Assembly (NCBI RefSeq): GCF_963678635.1
Contig: NC_087064.1
Coordinates: 46,855,346-46,919,345, forward strand
Direction of reading: 5' to 3'
Length of the DNA: 64,000 bases
Source of the DNA: Symsagittifera roscoffensis
Taxonomy: Eukaryota > Xenacoelomorpha > Acoela > Convolutidae
Under the pieces are notes generated by a model, which saw only the letters and a list, made by a program, of their open reading frames with translations, did not search any database and was not told the origin of the DNA. The position numbers were made by a program, and so were the translations under genes. Below are positions 34,435-46,770 of this stretch, piece by piece. The stretch's first letter is position 1, and every line of letters starts with the position of its first letter.

Positions 34435-35559
34435 TGCTTTTAAATTTAAGCTGCATATTCTATTGAAGTTTTACTTGCTTGGGGTAATTTTTATTTGTTC
34501 AGAGCAATTTTAGTGAACAAGTTCATAGTTTTCAACCAGACACTTTTGAACACCTTAGAAACTATGGAATCCTGAGTTCAAAAACTTTTCGGCCAAATTG
34601 TGCACGCGTTTAAGTATTTATCTATGATAGTGAAAATTTAAATGCAAGATATTCAAGTGTGGTGCCTCATTTAGCTCTCAATTTGGTTGCAAAATTGAAA
34701 CTAGTTAGTCTAATTTTTTGTCTAATTGACACAAATTATAATTCTTAGTATTCAATTGTGGCAGTTGGATGAGAAAAAAAAAACAATCAACGTTCAAGTT
34801 TTGAAAGTCAAGTTTTACTAAAACAAATCGAGACTAAATAGGAGGCAGTCAAAACATACAAACTCTTGAACAGATGTGAACAGTTTTGTTTGTAAGTTTA
34901 TGGGCCTCTGAACTAAAGTTTATGGACTCTGAACTAAACTCTGAACTAAACTGAGTTCCTGTAAACGCAACTGCTGCAAAAAATTGACACCAGATCCAGC
35001 ATACATCTCTCTATCTCTACTTTGCCTGTGGAAGCAGTTGAAAAAACAGAAATTTTCCCAACAAACTGAAAATTTAAAAAAGGAAGGGTCGGAGCATCAA
35101 ATGATTGGCAATTAAGCAAAAACTTTGGCTGGAAAAAAATTAGCGCATGAAGGTATTGTTTCGCTAACAAATTATTTAAATTTATTACAAGAAAGCCGGC
35201 TCAATTTGTACTAATTTGATATATTGAGCCTTAAAATTTCTGTAATCAGTTCTAGGCATTACTTTTAAATATCACAACCATTCCACAAAACAACCATTAC
35301 AACCATTACAAAAGATGTTTTTTGACTCTCAAAACACGAAAGAAACATCTCTACTTTTGCACATATATGTTGTGCATATATTTTTTGCACAAATTGCCAT
35401 ATTGACAAAGTTTTGACCATTTTATGTTTCAAATATTGGATGTAGAATTGGCGATTTTACTGTATTACATGCTATAGTAACCTGAGCATAAGATTGATTC
35501 GTCATTAAGTTAAGTAGTACAGCAAAGAAAGGATCGAGCTCAAAATAGCGAATTGGCGA
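34435..35559. other. No gene recognised
   Basis: AT-rich, with scattered short reverse frames lacking domains and no repeat that I could match elsewhere in the window. Confidence 0.5.
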
Positions 35560-37380
35560 ACCCCTACCCCCAAAAATTGGAACTAAGAAAGCTAATGTTA
35601 TGAAAATCAGATGATTTGACCCGGGCATACGAAAAACGGGCCCCTCAGACCCTTGGGGAGCAAGTGATAACGGTCCCCGGAAGTGTAAATGGCCCTATCA
35701 GAACTCGGAAACTAGCGGCGTTAAGGGGCTCAAATTTTAGTATTTTGTAGGACTAGTTGGTTGAGGAAAGTTTAAGTTTGGAAACCCAGACCACAAGGAC
35801 CCCACTTCCGGTTTTATGCCCTAAGTAAACAAACCCACCCCTAAATTCCGGACTTTTTTTTGGTCTCCAATAAACACAGCAAGCACAATGATTTTATTGC
35901 AGCAATCGACACAAGATACGAACCCCGAAAAAAGACCCCTTGGGAGTAAAACCTTCGGGCGACTCCTTCCGGTGTTAATAGCTTTTTTGCGGAAAAAGTG
36001 ATAAGGGAGCTTAGAAATGGGATAAATAGTGAAGTACCATTGGGATATAGATGGAATTTGGTAGTTAGGACCCCCATGGGATTTTGAATAGAGTAGTTTG
36101 ACCCCAGTCCACCCCTGGGTGACCTTAAATTAACCTTTGGGCGTTTTTACCACGAAATTGCATGGAAAACCCCAAGATAAACACCGGAAAGTGGCGTATT
36201 CCCCAGCCCTACCCCTGGAAACAAGAATGGGTCACCTTGCTAAAATAATAGGGAGAAAACTTATATATTGAGAACTAGAGCAGAAACTGATAGAGATTCA
36301 GTTTTATTTTGCAACCTTGAGGTAGTAGAGTTATTTCAAAGTGGACTTGGTAAACTTTGGTTTCTGTTTAGCTTGGCGAATGATCTATTAATAGCAACTC
36401 TAAAAAAGACGTCCTAGAGAGTAGTCCCAGAGAAAATTGATAGTAATAGGACCGCGGCATGAGAATTAAGACTCCTAAACAGCATGAACGGACGAGGATT
36501 TCACTTGGCTTCCCGGATGTGACTTTTTGGTTTGATTACGTTCCCCTGATAGCTAGAAGGTCGGGATTCGAACAGAGTACAGATAGAAATTTAAGTTGCT
36601 TGGAACGAATTAGCTACCCATGAAAAGGGTCTCCCCCTAACCTTGGGAAGTCGGAACGCTAACGGGGTATTTAAAACAAATACCTTGAGAGGGTGACTGA
36701 GTAAACATATCATGGTTTGGAGCTTGAGTTGAACTCGAGGGCTGAAGTCACTGAGGTCGGGAATTAGCTAATTAGAATCATATGACATTTGTTTGCTTGG
36801 TCAAATTGTGACACCTACTGCACACCGGGTAACTAATAAGCGTGAAAAGATTGATGAAAGAAACCAATTTTGGCACGTGGTACAGTTGACAGGGGAAAGG
36901 ATATAGTCTTAAACAAGTGCGGACGGGTGATTAAAGCGTATGTCAGGACTGATAGTGAAAGGCGTGACTTAACTAAAACTGAGTGTAAAGAAAGATAAGG
37001 AATTGGAGGGTACCGTAGAGCTTGTAAGAGTCAGAACAATTATTGCTAGTGAGTTGAGTAGTTAGTTCTCAGAGTAAGAGAACAATTATAGTATAAAAAG
37101 TAGATAATTGGTTCTCAGAGAGAGAATAGTTTAGTGATGGTGAAATTAGTGGAAGTTAAATTGCAATCAAGCAATTGCCTAAAAAATCGCAGACCCTTTC
37201 CATTCGGTTAGACTGATAGATTATATCGTGGCCATTCAGATCCTTCTGTAATTAGACGTATAATCATTTGAACAATTTCTATTTGGAGATCTTTACGATT
37301 GTATTGTCGAGACAGCCCTAAGAGCAATACACAGGAGCAAGCAACATAGAGCAGTACAGAATAGTTGCCACCAAATTAAC
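35560..37380. other. Block of distinct base composition, no coding frame
   Basis: It is clearly richer in G and C than its flanks and contains runs such as CGGGCCCCTCAGACCC. No frame above 80 codons. Near 37090 there is TATAGTATAAAAAG, flanked by two copies of a TTCTCAGAG-type motif, which could be a promoter. It may be a foreign or LTR-like insertion; no terminal repeats were found. Confidence 0.4.
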
Positions 37381-37847
37381 CCTTTCGGGATTGTAGATAG
37401 TAGTGAATCTCGGTCGCCCCGCTGACTTCACTGCCAAAGAGACCACTTGAAAAGAAGTCCCCTAAACCTACATTAAAAAAAAACCGGAAAATTTGTGTTT
37501 TTTCTCCGAACAAAATTCCGCTATTTGACAAGCTATTTTTTTTGGCACTGTTGTGGCAGTACAACAGTGTTGAAAGTAAAATTTTTTTAAGATTGCCTAA
37601 ACATTTCTCAAAACTAATTTTTTCAACGCATACCACTAAACAGTAATTTGACTAAAATTGGAGGAAGTTAAACGTCAAAAAAATGAACAAATTTTTTCCC
37701 AAAAACAAACAAACAAGCAAACATTGTACTGAACAAAGAATTAACTCGACGATTGTCAATTTTTCGCTCGGTGTCGCTACGAAACAAAACATATATATAA
37801 AAAACCTTCTTACTCTGCGCAGAATGATCTCGGGAGAAATATAATTT

Positions 37848-38359
37848 TTGTTCCGACTTTCGATACGAAAGTAACGGAATATTTGTGCTCGGGGTGGGCT
37901 TTTTTTTTCTTCAGACAAATTTCGACTTTTTAACTAGCCATTTTTGACGGATTTTTTTAATATCATTCGAAAGGTATTGTTGTCCTGAGCTCAAATTTGA
38001 AAAGATATTTCACCTGTGATCATTTTTCGTAAAGTTACGGGGGTTTAAAGATTGCCATTTTGTCCAATTTGGTACAATTAACGCGCGATATATTTCGCGC
38101 TATTAACGCGTAAGCAGAGATTTAATCCGTAATAGAAATCAATCCAAATTGATTGAAAGAAGCTTATTTGCCACAATTGATTTGTTACAAGGTGCAAAAT
38201 CTATATTTTTATACTTTATATGGCGTGTGGGGGGATGATTTTCATTAAAAGTTTTCATTTTTTTTTTTTACATTTAGTTTTATGATGTTAATACTGCTCC
38301 ATAAACCTTAAAAGGCAATCGAAACATTCAGGGCTTCGCCCTGATACGAGCAGTCTTGT
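37848..38359 (-). repeat. Repeat A, copy 6 (reverse)
   Basis: Full 512 bp copy in reverse orientation, TTGTTCCGACTTTCG...GCAGTCTTGT, with both hairpins (CAGGGCTTCGCCCTG on this strand). Confidence 0.85.
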
Positions 38360-39682
38360 ATAATTTTGTATTCAAGGCAGAAACTTTTTCAGATGACTTT
38401 AAAAACCCCGCGTTACTGTAAGTATATTACGCCTACTTTTTTTTCAAATGGAAAGAGGTACGCTATAGAGCCAAAAAACGCTCTGTGGGCTGCAAAAAAA
38501 ACTGCCTGCGGGGATGTTTGATCAGAAAATTCCATTTTTAAAAGAAAATTTCATCATTTATTTGATCAAAGTTTCCTCGGACTCACTGAAGTGCAGCTAA
38601 AACAAGTGCATTATTAGAATGTTTCATGGTTTGCAATTGCGAGTGATAAAGCAAAAAACAATTGCTCAAAAAAGGTTGTATTGGGGCAAAGTCTTCAAAT
38701 GCGTTGACTTTCTTAAAACATTTTTATGCTTTCACGCGTCTGGATTCCACGGACACAATAAAGCGTTCCAATTAGCTTGCCGCTATTCAGTTTCGAACAA
38801 ACTTGCGCCGTATCAAGTCGCTGCCTATTTTAGGCAAAAAAAATATAATTCAAAACTATACCGTTGGACTAAAGTTTTCCAATCATCCAACCCTCATAAC
38901 TGTACTAACACTAGTCGGGTGTGAAGTATCGTTTTTATTTGTAGGCCAATTGGAATTTTCAGTGATGTAATCAGCGTCTAGAAAAGCATAACTAAAACCA
39001 AATATTTTACCTCAGTTCATTTTGGAATTATGTGTGAGTTAGACAAAAGCATGATATGAACCGAATTACTTGACAAAAAATTGAATTTAGGACATTGATA
39101 CCTTTCAGATGGTATTGAAAAGTTCCGTAACAAGAGGCTAGTTAAAAAGTTTAAAATTATTAGATAAAAACACACCGCGAATAATTACATTTTCCTCCAA
39201 AAAAAGGACATGACCCCTTGCAACACCCAAAATTTGTTTTTTAGGATAATTTGGGGTGAAAAAGTCCTTGACATTCACCGCCGCAATAATTTTTGAACGC
39301 CAATCTTTTGCAATCACAATATTTGCATATTATACAACATTCAATAGTATGTATTTTGATATAAGTTCAAGGATCCTTAAGATTCACGAACATTCACTAC
39401 TTATTTTCAACCGAACAAAAACTAATTGTTCTGCACATCAGAAATATTTCAACATCGTTCGCGCATTATATTTAAGCTCTTCATGATTGTAAAATTTTGA
39501 TTCGTTTAATTGTTTCGACTATTGACAAAAACTAGGAATATAAACGCAAGCTCTGTGATCAAATTTGCATGCTCTCAAGTTGCCCTTAAATATTGAGACT
39601 TAACTACCTCAAAAACTTTTTTATATTTACTGATACTTTTCTCTCGTTGTGGAATCATTTCATTAACAGGCTTTTTGAGCTG
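38360..39682. other. 5' flank of receptor gene A
   Basis: A repeat A-like right part is visible at about 39085-39200 (AAAAGTTCCGTAACAAGAGG, CTAGTTAAAAAG). The 101-codon frame at 38619 has no domain. No TATA box could be assigned with confidence. Confidence 0.4.
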
Positions 39683-41852
39683 ATGGAAGAATTCGACTTT
39701 TTTTTGTACTTGCGTAAGTTAATTGTCTATTTATTAATGATTCTTGGCGTTTTAGTTTTTACATCAAACTTTACAGTTTTGTGCATATTATGCACAAAGG
39801 GTGGAAAAAGACCATCAGAATTGCTAGTTATTTTCTCGCTTCTCATTGATTCGTTATATGGAGTATGGATCTTCAACTGTTCTATATATTATTTGTGGGA
39901 GTATTATGTATGGGACTTTTTTCTCCTTGATCTCAGTTTTATAAGCCTTACCACCGGTACCTTTCAGCTACATATTCTTGTTAGTATTAACCGTTACATA
40001 GCAGTTTTAAAGCCGTTTTCATATAAAAATTATTTCACTTATTTCAAGGTGGTTTTCGCTTTTTTGGTCATTTTTATGATAAGCTTGTCGTCCAGTTTCT
40101 TATGGTTTGTTTTACTCTTAAAAACCGATGAGCCTCAAGTATACATAACTACTTGGAGATTTTTGAGGCTGGCTATGGTGTTGATTGAAGGAGTGCTCAC
40201 TATAGCAGTGTACAAGTGCATATCAAAGCAGTTCGCCGTATCACTATGGCAACCAGCGATGACACCAGTTAAAGAGATGACTGATTTGCTACGAGTGTGC
40301 CTGAGCCCGAAGAGTAACTTTTTTGTAGAAAACTTATTACTTAGCAAAGGAACAACGTAGCAATAAATGATCCACAATCACGTTCCATAATTATTTGACC
40401 ATTTTTCTAAAAATCGCAAATCAAATAAAAAATTCAATTGCGGTGCAAAAATTATGTTCAACTCAGAAAAACCGATCAATTGAAAAACTAAGTAAAGTTT
40501 CAAAAGCTTTAAAACGTGTTTTATTAAATTTCAGGTCTTAAACATTGCAACAAAAAACTTTGAATTTATTTATAAATCAAATTTTTCAAAAAAATCAGTT
40601 GAGAAACTTTGTGAACAAGGTATCAAGAGATTTCTTTTATTTTTTGCACCTTCTTTACTAGGATTTAATTGCTTCAAATTTTACAAAAAAACATTGGATG
40701 TTGAAATTGTCTTGAGTAAGCATAATTTTAAAATTTAGATGTTACGCATTTTGCACGCTTTGCGCTAGCCCTTTTTCAGTACATTTTTACATTTTGAAGC
40801 ATTTTTTTCATTTTTTTTTCTAATTTTTTATATAAAACACTTTCTGCGTTGTTTTTGGCTAAACTTTACTAAATGCATAAAAATTTGTACCTCAAAGTTA
40901 GAACTACTCATACTTTTTTGATGAGGGGTTTATTTCGAGTTTTTGTCCTTTTGATCAGCTTCCAAAAAATGCCATGATTGTTACTAATGCCTAAAAAGCG
41001 TGAGCTAGGATGTTCTGAGGTCTTTAACTACCCTCGCCGAAGTATACGAACATTCACAATCATAATACTTTTCACTGTTTTCATCTATTCTGGCGAATTC
41101 CTCTCAAATTTTATGTCCGATGACCCTGTTTTTTAAAATCAGAACTGACATTATTGGTTTCATCGTCAAAAATACTGACAATATCAATTTTTAAGTCAAG
41201 AAATTTTGAAATGCTAAGCTCTAAAAAAAATTGAGATGCACTCAGCTCCAAGTTTAAAAAAATTGGAATGGAAAAAGCAAAAAAACTGCCTTTCGTCAAA
41301 GAACTAAAATAAATCAAGTTTTAAACTTAAACTGCAAACAGTTTGATGGAAACCGATTTTTTTTCTCAACAAATCTTAAACATATATGAATGATTTCAAC
41401 AAACTACCAAATCTACCCTGATTGTTTGGAAATTAATCATAATCTAACAATTGAGGACCAAGAATTACTCTTCTTACACCAAAGTTCAAGGACGAAATGA
41501 GGTACCCCATGAAGACGAAGTGAGGGAGAAACCAAAGAGTGCGAAACGACTGAAAATGTCATCAACATTTCTGTTTGTTGGAATTACGTTTCTGATTTTG
41601 TCAATTCCCAACTGCATTGCGGCATTGTCAGACCCTTTTGTGAAAAACCGAGAGTTTCTTCTCTATTACATCAAACCTGTAACTTTTTTACAGTTTGGAT
41701 GTACCTTTCTCCTCAACCCATGTCTGTTTGCCTATAACAATAGTTACATCAGGACAATATTGAAAAAGTTTGTTTCGAAGATAAAGGTCGTTTGCCTGTG
41801 CCGCAGAAACGTCAGCAGCGAGTACGAAATCCTGTATCAAACTAACGATTGA
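39683..41852 (+). CDS. Rhodopsin-like seven-transmembrane receptor A, two exons
   Basis: Exons are 39683-40313 and 41491-41852, 330 residues. The donor is AAGA|GTAACT and the acceptor TTCAAG|GA, phase 1, in the third intracellular loop before TM6. The first in-frame ATG after a stop is 39683 (MEEFDFFLYL). TM1 (about 12-37) holds the N of SNFTV, TM2 has LLIDSLYG with the conserved Asp, and TM3 ends in SINRYIAVLKP, where NRY replaces the usual DRY. TM5 includes AMVLIEGVLTIAVY, TM6 has LSIPNC with the conserved Pro, and TM7 reads NPCLFAYNN in place of NPxxY. The C-tail has a CLC motif that could be palmitoylated. Ligand unknown; it could be a chemosensory or peptide receptor of a lineage-specific family. 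The tandem paralogue lies at 46771. Confidence 0.8.
40314..41490 (+). other. Intron of receptor gene A
   Basis: 1177 bp, AT-rich, GTAACT...TTCAAG. The donor is weaker than that of the paralogue (GTAAGT). No embedded feature recognised. Confidence 0.65.
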
Positions 41853-42710
41853 TGCCTGCAAAAGATTTGCTGAGGTCAAACTGTGTTCCATTGCGGACCC
41901 CTTATATCTCAAACTCTCTACAGGAACATCCAAAATTCCTAATTTGCTCTAATTAGCTCTCCTCAATTGAGTGCAGCTAAATGCAGGACTATGACAAAGT
42001 TTGTTCTTATGCGGAAAATTTTGCTCAAGTGTTGCATAGAAATGATAATTCAAAGGTTTTTTATTAAACTTTTTCAACTGTGATCTCAGCAAAATTTATC
42101 AAACAGATTTGTGCAAACTATTGTTTGTAGATATATCGGTTTTTTGCGCAATTTTTGTTGCTAATTTTGGAAAATGGAAGTCCCTCTAATTTGAGTTTTT
42201 TGCGCCTTGTCGGATGAAAGATTTTTGTAGACAAATGATACGACGAGTGATCCTGGTAGTTGTACAGCTCGGCCCAGTTTTACCCTTCAATTGTGGGCAC
42301 CCACAAGAAAATTTGTTTCAATTCTGATTCAGTTTCTGAACTAAACGTTCTAAAAATATGTATTTTCAAATTTAGAAAAGTAAGTAAATTTGGATGGTCA
42401 TTTCATTGAATTTTTTTGCTTTAACTGCTTACTTTAACTGCTTTATCTCAAACTTACACAAATAAAAAAAGGTAGCGCAAAAATCTACAAGTTGGGTAGA
42501 AAGTCTACAAATTATATCGTAAGCTTTGGGTGTCTAGCGTTTTGCTTTGCTTAAAGCTAAAGAATTGGTGAGGGAACAGAAAATTTTTCAGAAAAAATTT
42601 CACAAATTCACGTCTGATCATACATTTTTCAGACATTAGCTGTTTTCCAGCTCTGTGCATATTTGTTTCACATGTGAAAACTTCCGCAAACAATGCCGTT
42701 TGCAGACTTT
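41853..42710. other. 3' flank of receptor gene A
   Basis: No gene. An AATAAA lies near 42463, about 610 bp after the stop and the only plausible poly(A) signal I noted. Confidence 0.4.
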
Positions 42711-42843
42711 ACCTGATTGAGACATGACTATACCTGGTAAGACATGACTATAATTGAGTCAGACATGACTATTCAGACATGGCTACACGTGGAGAGACAT
42801 GACTCTACCTGGTTAAACATGGCTACACCTGGTCAGACATGAC
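42711..42843. repeat. Minisatellite, about 20-bp unit
   Basis: About six imperfect units of the form AGACATGACTAYACCTGGT. Confidence 0.8.
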
Positions 42844-43132
42844 GTATTTTTTTGTGCAGAAAAGATATATTTTTTTCCTTTGTCAGAAATAAACCATTTC
42901 TGTTATGAAAAATGAAAAAAAAAAAAGATTTTTTTCTGGTAAATTTTCGAAAAGAAAATTGGCTATGTTATACATTGGGTATGTTATACTCATTCTCATT
43001 TCAATCTTGCATAAATCTTGGATAAGCTCATGCATAAATCACTTTGTTTCAGAAATTGATTATTGTTCTGTTTTATTAGTTGACGATTTGAAATTTGGCC
43101 TACGGAGTTTTAAGAAAGCACCTCGATTTATC

Positions 43133-43470
43133 ACTTTACCTCTGATCATCCTAGGTAAGATCATGTATTATCAAGTATGATCAAGCCTGATCGAGGTATG
43201 ATCGTGTAATTTCAGGCATGACCATTTCTGGTTCAGGTTTGATCATATAAAGTCAGATATGATAATGTCTGCTTCAAGTCTGACCATGTAATTTCAGACA
43301 TGAACATGTCTGGTCCAGCTATGATCATGTAAAGTCAGATATGATCATGTCTGCTTCAGGCCTGTTCATGTTATTTCAGACATGAACATGTCTGGTGCAG
43401 GTATGACCATATCTGACTCAAGATCTGACTTTTTCAATGAATATCATGTCTGGTTCAGACATGTACAAGG
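43133..43470. repeat. Minisatellite with higher-order period of about 84 bp
   Basis: Units of about 21 bp built around CATGTCTGGTYCAG and ATGATCATGTAAAGTCAG. Four different subunits recur in order with a period near 84 bp, so the array is a higher-order repeat. Its CATGxCTGGT core resembles the array at 42711. Confidence 0.75.
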
Positions 43471-43832
43471 AAAAAAGAAACATGCCACAGGACTGATACA
43501 GATACGGAATTTGTATGTTTTTCGATGCCCAGGTTTGAATTTAACTACAAATTTCAGAAAGGGAGCTGTAAGCAATAACCAAACATTTTTTGTTAAGAAA
43601 GGAATAATGAGCTTGAGAACGTTCAGCAGTAGCGATTTGAAAAAAAAAACATAAGCGAAACTAAAAAATTAGGAAAAGTTTCTGAACGTAGCTTGTATTT
43701 GAACTTGTTCACCAAATCAGCCCAAACAAAAATTGAAAAATGACAAAACTGTCAATTCGATTCTAATTGGAATTCAGATTAACAAAGAAATGGCGCGGAA
43801 GCTGCTCTGTTACTATAAATCTATTGACAATC

Positions 43833-45139
43833 TAGCCAAACTGCACGTATCAGGGCGAAACCCTATTTGTTTTGACTCTCACTTAACGTCGATGAAATGG
43901 GTATTAATTTTTTTGTCATTTTACTCCCACGTATGCCGTATAAAAAAGTAAGAGCGTCAAACACGTAATAAAAAGCTAATTGCGTGTCCCAATTCAATCG
44001 AAATGATTTGGGCGACTCATTTCCAATTTCAGACCTTCATAACTTTACAGCGTTGGTCTCCTCAAAATTGGTAGTCAATCAATATTCGGATTTAGTTGTT
44101 GGAGCGCTAAAACTTGGTCCTTATAACAGCTCAAGTCTCGGTGTTTTTGGAGACATTCCAATTTTCAATTTTTTTTGTAGGTCTGACTGGTTAAGCTCCA
44201 TTAAATTACCCAAACAGTCTGTTAAAGCAACCTGGAAGTTTGACTGCTCGAGTTTCGTAGTTTTTGGAGATAGTTGGATTTCTGTAATATGTTTGCTACC
44301 AACATTTTTTCAATATGTACAATCAGTTTTTTTCATTTTGTTTTTAAAACGTTCATAGATTTGTGCTACTAGCCTAGTTATATTAGAAAAATGTATATCT
44401 GATATAACAATATACATCTGAATTGTTTCCAATTTTTAGTGCCCATTAAGATTTTGAGCTCTAAAATATGCGGTTTTTTTCAATGAGAATGTTTAAGTAA
44501 TTTGATGATCTTTTTAAAATTATATGAAACGATTTTTTTAAAATTTTTATTTACTTTAGTTAGAAATGATCAATATCCGAATTTGAACGCTTTGTTCATT
44601 TGTTATTGTATTTTAGATTCGAAATAATGATTTCATCATAAGTAAGATCAACGAAGTTCGAAGTTCATTTTGGTAGTTGCACCAAATCAAAAGTTTAGGT
44701 TGGAAGTCATTACGACTGTTAAAAAAGCGTTTATTTTCACGGAGTTCTGCGTACTGATTTCATTATACGGTACACATTTGATGTAAGCTAACACAAAAAT
44801 TCCGCGCATTTTGCTGTCATCAGCATCAGCAAATAGCGCCATTAGAGAGTTAAGGCAATATCGAAGATTGTCATTCAGAAAATTTATAATCACAAGTTCT
44901 ACAATGGGATCAGAAAACATAAATGAAGAATAATCATCAACAATAACTTTAAGTTGAAAACCTTTCGATAATACATGTATTTTGGACTGGCATTATCGAA
45001 TATAAAGTGTTAATATTCGAGTCGTATAAAAAAATAATACGACCAATTAGTTTGCCTGATTGCAGCTCATGAACATTTTTCAGTTTTTGGGCGGGAACTA
45101 ATTTGTGTTACGCTATCAGCAGCAAAGATAAAGTCTTCA
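43833..45139 (+). other. Diverged repeat A remnant and unassigned DNA
   Basis: At 43833-44060 an old repeat A copy is visible (TGCACGTATCAGGGCGAAACCCT, then CCGTATAAAAAAG). The rest to 45139 has no recognised feature. The 124-codon frame at 43984-44358 contains an imperfect internal duplication (AGTCTCGGTGTTTTTGGAGA / AGTTTCGTAGTTTTTGGAGA) and no domain; I do not call it a gene. Confidence 0.4.
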
Positions 45140-45511
45140 ACAAGACTGCTCGTATCAGAGCCAAGCCCTGAAATTTCCGACCGCCTTTCAAGGTATATGG
45201 AGCAGTAATAACATGAAAAAATTTAATGTTATAAAATAAAATGACACTTTTTTTCTAATAGCGCAAAATATATCGCGCGTTTATTGTCCCAAATTGGCCA
45301 AAATGACAATCTTTAAAGCCCCATAACTTTACAAAAAAATGATCATAAGTAAAAAACATTTTCAAAGTTAAGCTCAAGACAACAATACTTTTTGAATGAG
45401 ATTGAAAAATTCCGTCAAAAATGGCTAGCTTAGAAGTCGAATTTTGTCTGAAGAAAAAAACCCACCCCGAGCACAAATATTCCGTTACTTTTGTTACAAA
45501 AGTCGGAACAA
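45140..45511 (+). repeat. Repeat A, copy 7, internally deleted
   Basis: 372 bp, both ends intact (ACAAGACTGCTCG, GTCGGAACAA). The middle part carrying the CCCCCCACACGCC block of other copies is missing. Confidence 0.8.
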
Positions 45512-45689
45512 TAAGTTAAACTAGCAGTTTACGTAAGAAAACGTAGCTTCTGCTATTCGCAAATGATCTATAAAGGCTATGCAGCCTGTCTAAGCATAGT
45601 TCGATTCCGTTATTTCCTCACGTTCTTGACTTATTTTGTTGATCGAATCTCTTTTTGCTGCTCAAGGCCATTTTTTGCAATTAGAACAC

Positions 45690-45846
45690 ATGCGATACCA
45701 CTATTGCAGCCGAAATGGTTTACGCTGTGGTAGACCTGAAGCTAGAGGTCAAACTCGTCCTCACCCACTATCGTTCCCGTGGCAGGGGATCGATTACACG
45801 ATCTGACACTCTCGTAGTGAATGCCTTACCACTATTTTGTGCCTAA
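45690..45846 (-). repeat. Candidate tRNA-derived SINE
   Basis: On the minus strand it reads TAGTGGTAAGGCATTCACTACGAG..GTAATCGATCCCCTGCCAC, resembling a tRNA with D-arm, an anticodon-like stem and a B-box-like GTAATCGATCC. A non-tRNA tail follows (GTGAGGACGAGTTTGACC...). This is the only copy I see here. Confidence 0.4.
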
Positions 45847-46770
45847 ATAGAATAGAATCATTAGTGCCAAATCATTAGAACCATTAGAATCAAAAGGTGG
45901 TTAAGAGAGTGTGCAGCACACCCTCTTTAGAAGATGTAGACACCAGAATGTTCATTCCAACTCGACGTTTTTTTTTCTTAAAATAGGCTGAAAAAAAAAC
46001 CAAATCACTTCAAACATATAACCTTAAATTTTTCCAAAAATCGGAACAATAATTGCAATTACTAGTGAGCGAAATACGATTTTAGCTCAAGCAAACAACT
46101 AAAGTTTCTGAGTGGCGGGAAAATTGATCAAAAAGCTAAACTAAAAGAAACCCCGCAGGTTATGTGAAGCCGAGGTGAGGTCAAAACAAGTTTACCACGT
46201 TTCCAAAATTGACACCTCTTCAAGAACTGAGGGCCACCTAGTAGGTTGCAGTCAATTATTTAGGATCTTGATATTAGTTAGTTTTATTTGGCATTTTTTA
46301 AACTATTTCTTGGGAAAAATATCGCCGATAGACTTAGAAAGCCGAAATTTTCTTTATGTGAACAGAGCATACTACTTTCACTGTTCAAGTTCAAGTTCAC
46401 TGGACATATTTACTGTTCAATAAATACAATGTTTATATGCAAAATCATCTCTTTGCCGTCTATCTTTTGGTGATCAAGAATAGAAATGAGAAACTTCATT
46501 GCTTTTAGTAAAACTCCTAGGTCTCAAAAATTTGGTCTAAGCAACATTGTATTGATTGGACTGCAAACATCATATGTTTATTCACCAACTCTAAACTCCT
46601 TGTAATCGGATGATGGCTAATAAAGTTTATATTTCTTTATGACTAAAATGGAAGTAAACAACTTAATTTGATAGTATTTTCAAACCCTATCATGAAACGA
46701 TAAAAGATTATCATGCAGCTATAAGAAAAATCCTTAGTTCTCTATTTTTGTTTTTGTTTATCTTTTGATT
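45847..46770. other. 5' flank of receptor gene B
   Basis: No gene recognised. A repeat A-like end (AAAAATCGGAACAATAA) lies near 46033-46050. The 82-codon frame at 46175 has no domain. Confidence 0.4.

Noticed and set aside
38619-38924. 101-codon ORF upstream of receptor A
   Set aside because: No domain, no splice or promoter context, and surrounded by repeat A-like sequence.
42711-43470. Possible CRISPR-like array
   Set aside because: Units are contiguous and diverged without unique spacers; the genome is eukaryotic. It is a minisatellite.
43984-44358. 124-codon ORF, Ser/Phe-rich
   Set aside because: It has an imperfect internal DNA duplication and begins within a decayed repeat A copy; no domain, so not called a gene.
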